Positions 61,736 to 64,000 of a DNA stretch of 64,000 nt are shown here, in pieces. The stretch covers positions 136,685,808 to 136,749,807 of the forward strand of contig NC_044556.1 in the NCBI RefSeq assembly GCF_007565055.1, read 5' to 3'. Position numbers and translations under genes: made by a program. Under the pieces are notes generated by a model, which worked only from the letters and a program-made list of their open reading frames with translations, had not been told where the DNA came from and did no database searches. Numbering within the stretch: position 1 is the stretch's first letter; every line of letters starts with the position of its first letter. Source of the stretch: Rhinopithecus roxellana. Its lineage: Eukaryota; Chordata; Mammalia; Primates; Cercopithecidae.

Positions 61736-62349
61736 TAACACCCTGCCATGCTGCTGTGGCTTCTGGCACATATGAATGAACATACATCCCACTGCCATCA
61801 CCTCGATGAAGTATTTTGGCTACCACTACCTGCTGAAGTGTTGTGACCAGGGAACTGGGAATACCTTGACCCCTCCAGTGCAGCAAGTTCTTAACTTCAA
61901 AGGGCTAGAGAACACATCCAGGAGTCCACTACCAACCCCCAAGAGTTAGAGCATGCAGCAGCACAGGAGTGCTAAACTGAGCCTTGGCCCCCTAAAGTCT
62001 TCCAGAAATGAAGCCAGCTGACTGAAACCACATTTTGCCACAATCAAACCCCCAAAGTCACCAAAGAAGATAAAAGCAAAAGACCCCATCCAAAGGACAG
62101 CAACTTATAATTGCCAAAGGACAATTAAAGGAACATCAGCCTACACAAATGAGAAAGAATCAATGCAAGAACTCTGGTAACTCAAAAAGCCATAGTGTCT
62201 TCTTACTTCCAAATGGTTACATTGAATCTATAGCAATGGTTCTTAACCACGCTGAAATGGCTGAAATGAGATATAGAATTCAGAATATGGATACAAATGA
62301 GTATCACTGAGATTCAGCAGAAACTTGAAACCCAATCCAAGGAATTTAA

Positions 62350-62620
62350 GAAATACCATAAAATGATACAGGAGCTGAAAGACAAAATGGCAATTTTAAG
62401 AAAGAATGAAACTGATCTTATAGAGCTGAAAAGCTGACTTGGAGAATCCTGTCTCTACTAAAAATTCAAAAATTAGCCAGGCATGGTGGTGAGTACCTGT
62501 AATTCCAGCTACTTGGGAGGCTGAAGCAGAAGAATTGCTTGAACCCAGGAGGTGGAGGTTGCAGTGAGCCAAGATTGTGGCCTTGCACACTCCAGCCTGG
62601 GCAACAAGAGTGAAACTCCT

Positions 62621-62674
<54 letters not shown>

Positions 62675-63360
62675 ATTTCATAATACAATCAGAAGTATTA
62701 ATGCAGAATAGGCCAAGATGAGGAAATAATCTCAGAGCTCAAAGGCCGGTTCTCCAAAAGAACTCAGTCAAACAAAAATACATAGTGAAGAATTAAGAAG
62801 AATGAACAAAACCTCTGATAAATATGGGATTATGCAAAGGGACAAAAATCTATGACTCATTGGCATTCCTGAAGGAGAGAAAGAGAGCAACTTGGAAAGC
62901 ATAATTGAGGGTATAATCTATGAAAATTTCTTAAGCCTCACTAGGGAAGACAACATTTAAATTTAGGAAATGCAGAGAACCTTTGCAGTACACCATACAA
63001 GATGATCATCCATCCCCAAGACACATTGTCATCAAATTCTTGAAGATCGAAATGAAAGAAAAAAATGTTAAAGGCAGCTAGAAAGAAGGGGTAGGTCACC
63101 TACAAAGAAAACCCCATCAGGCTGATAGTGGACCTCTGAGCAGAAACCCTATAAGCTAGAAGAGACTGGGGGCCTATATTCAGCATGCCTAAAGAAAATA
63201 AATTCCAACCAAGAATTTCATATCCAGCCAAACTAAGCTTCACAAGCAAAGGAGAAATAAGATCCATTTTAGACAAGCAAATGCTAAGGAAATTTGCTAC
63301 CACCAGACCTGCCTTAAGGGTGTGCTACTACCAGAGGTCCTTAAGGGAGTGCTAAATATG
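62350..63360 (+). pseudogene. L1 ORF1 remnant, sense
   Basis: Coiled-coil coding text ('KEFKKYHKMIQELKDKMAIL' at about 62338-62400), then after the Alu 'EFHNTIRSINAE'-type wording. The C-terminal region is near 63110-63300, which on the plus strand contains 'CAACCAAGAATTTCATATCC'. Broken by the Alu and by frameshifts. Confidence 0.75.
62448..62671 (+). repeat. 5'-truncated Alu, sense, with a 50-A tail
   Basis: Begins within the left arm ('CCTGTCTCTACTAAAAATTC') and runs to the 3' end with an A tail at 62622-62671. The start deletes roughly the first 110 bp of a normal Alu. It is flanked by L1 ORF1 sequence on both sides. Confidence 0.92.
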
Positions 63361-63479
63361 GAAAGGAAAGACTGTTATGGGCCACAACAAAATCACACCT
63401 AAGTCCATAGATCATTGACACTATAAAGCAACTGCACAATAAGCTCTGCATAATAAACAGATAACAACACAGTGACAGG

Positions 63480-64000
63480 ATCAATATTAAACTAGAATGT
63501 AAATGTGCTAAATGCCCCCCAATTAAAAGGCACAGAGTGACAAGTTGGGTGAAGAAGCAAGACCTAGCTGCATGCCATCTTCAAGAGACCCATCTCACAT
63601 GCATTGACACTCATAGGCTCAAAGTACAGGGATGGAGAAAAATCTACCAGGCAAATGGAAAGCAGAAAAAAGCAGAGGTTGCTATTCCAATTTCAGACAA
63701 AACAGACTTTAAACAAAAAACAATCAAAAAGGACAAAGAAGAGCATTACATAACAGTAAAGGGTTCAATTCAACAAGAGGGCATATCTATCTTATATATG
63801 CACCCAACACAGGAGCACCACATGATAATAGTGGGAGATTTCAACACCCCACTGACAGTATAAGATAGATTATTGAGGCAGAAAACTAACAAAGATGTTC
63901 AGGACCTGAACTTGACACTTGACTAAATGGACCTAACAGACATCCATAGAACTCTCCACCCCCAAACAACAGAATATACATTCTTCTAATCTTCACATGT
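63480..64000 (+). pseudogene. L1 ORF2 N-terminal remnant (endonuclease), cut by the window end
   Basis: The frame at 63537-63863 shows the L1 endonuclease: 'HLQETHLTCIDTHRLKVQGW', then 'KAEVAIPISDKTDF' and 'MIIVGDFNTPLTV', stopping at 63861-63863. A second piece continues ('DLTDIHRTLHP'-type text at about 63925-63962). It is truncated by the window edge, so the rest of the gene cannot be judged. Confidence 0.85.

Larger units (their letters stand above)
61736..64000 (+). mobile_element. L1 (L1PB/L1MA-age), sense, 5' portion, runs off the window
   Basis: 5' UTR part (61736-62350), ORF1 (about 62350-63360) and the beginning of ORF2 (from about 63480) in sense order, continuing past the window end. 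ORF1 is interrupted by a 5'-truncated Alu (62448-62671). The 5' end appears truncated, because the usual L1 start is not seen at the junction with the L1M 3' end. Confidence 0.82.

Overview
This window is primate nuclear DNA, and specifically Old World monkey (cercopithecid) in character. The best evidence is the AluY at 28817-29120. Read on its own strand it carries the monkey-type variants 'GCTCAAGCCTG', 'GGCGTAAACCC' and 'GAGATCCGGCCACTGC', which differ from the human AluY consensus. MIR, L2, L1, MaLR and Alu layers are all present. I find no convincing protein-coding gene, tRNA, rRNA or CRISPR array. The long reading frames are decayed retroelement frames or frames through simple repeats.

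Layout. 1-2265: 3' end of an ERV (env remnant plus LTR), split by a solo MaLR LTR. 2491-4907: a complete MaLR provirus (LTR, internal region, LTR). 4908-13030: an old antisense L1 fragment interrupted by a near full-length antisense L1 (5758-12581), which itself contains a THE1-type LTR. 13030-19765: mostly unique sequence with L2, MIR, a solo LTR near 16.4-17.2 kb, and an Alu whose tail is a long GAA/GGA purine tract. 19766-33640: a nested L1 block. A sense L1 5' half (with an MLT1 LTR, an Alu and a 375-bp tandem duplication) meets an antisense L1M 5' half at about 23866. The antisense L1M is split by a full-length antisense L1PA (24843-31313) that carries the AluY. 33640-56490: mostly unique AT-rich DNA with L2, MIR, Alu and microsatellites. 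56490-57800: a CpG-rich segment with promoter-type motifs, ending at a 100-N assembly gap. 57901-59440: Alus with many single-base indels, suggesting poor sequence quality. 59440-64000: sense L1M remnants and a younger sense L1 running off the window.

Nothing here works as a pathway. The window reads as a gene-poor, L1-rich intergenic or intronic region. The candidate of greatest interest is the isolated CpG island beside the gap, which has NRF1-like, CCAAT and RFX X-box-like motifs and a consensus splice donor. Repeat subfamily names are from memory of consensus features and were not checked by a database search.
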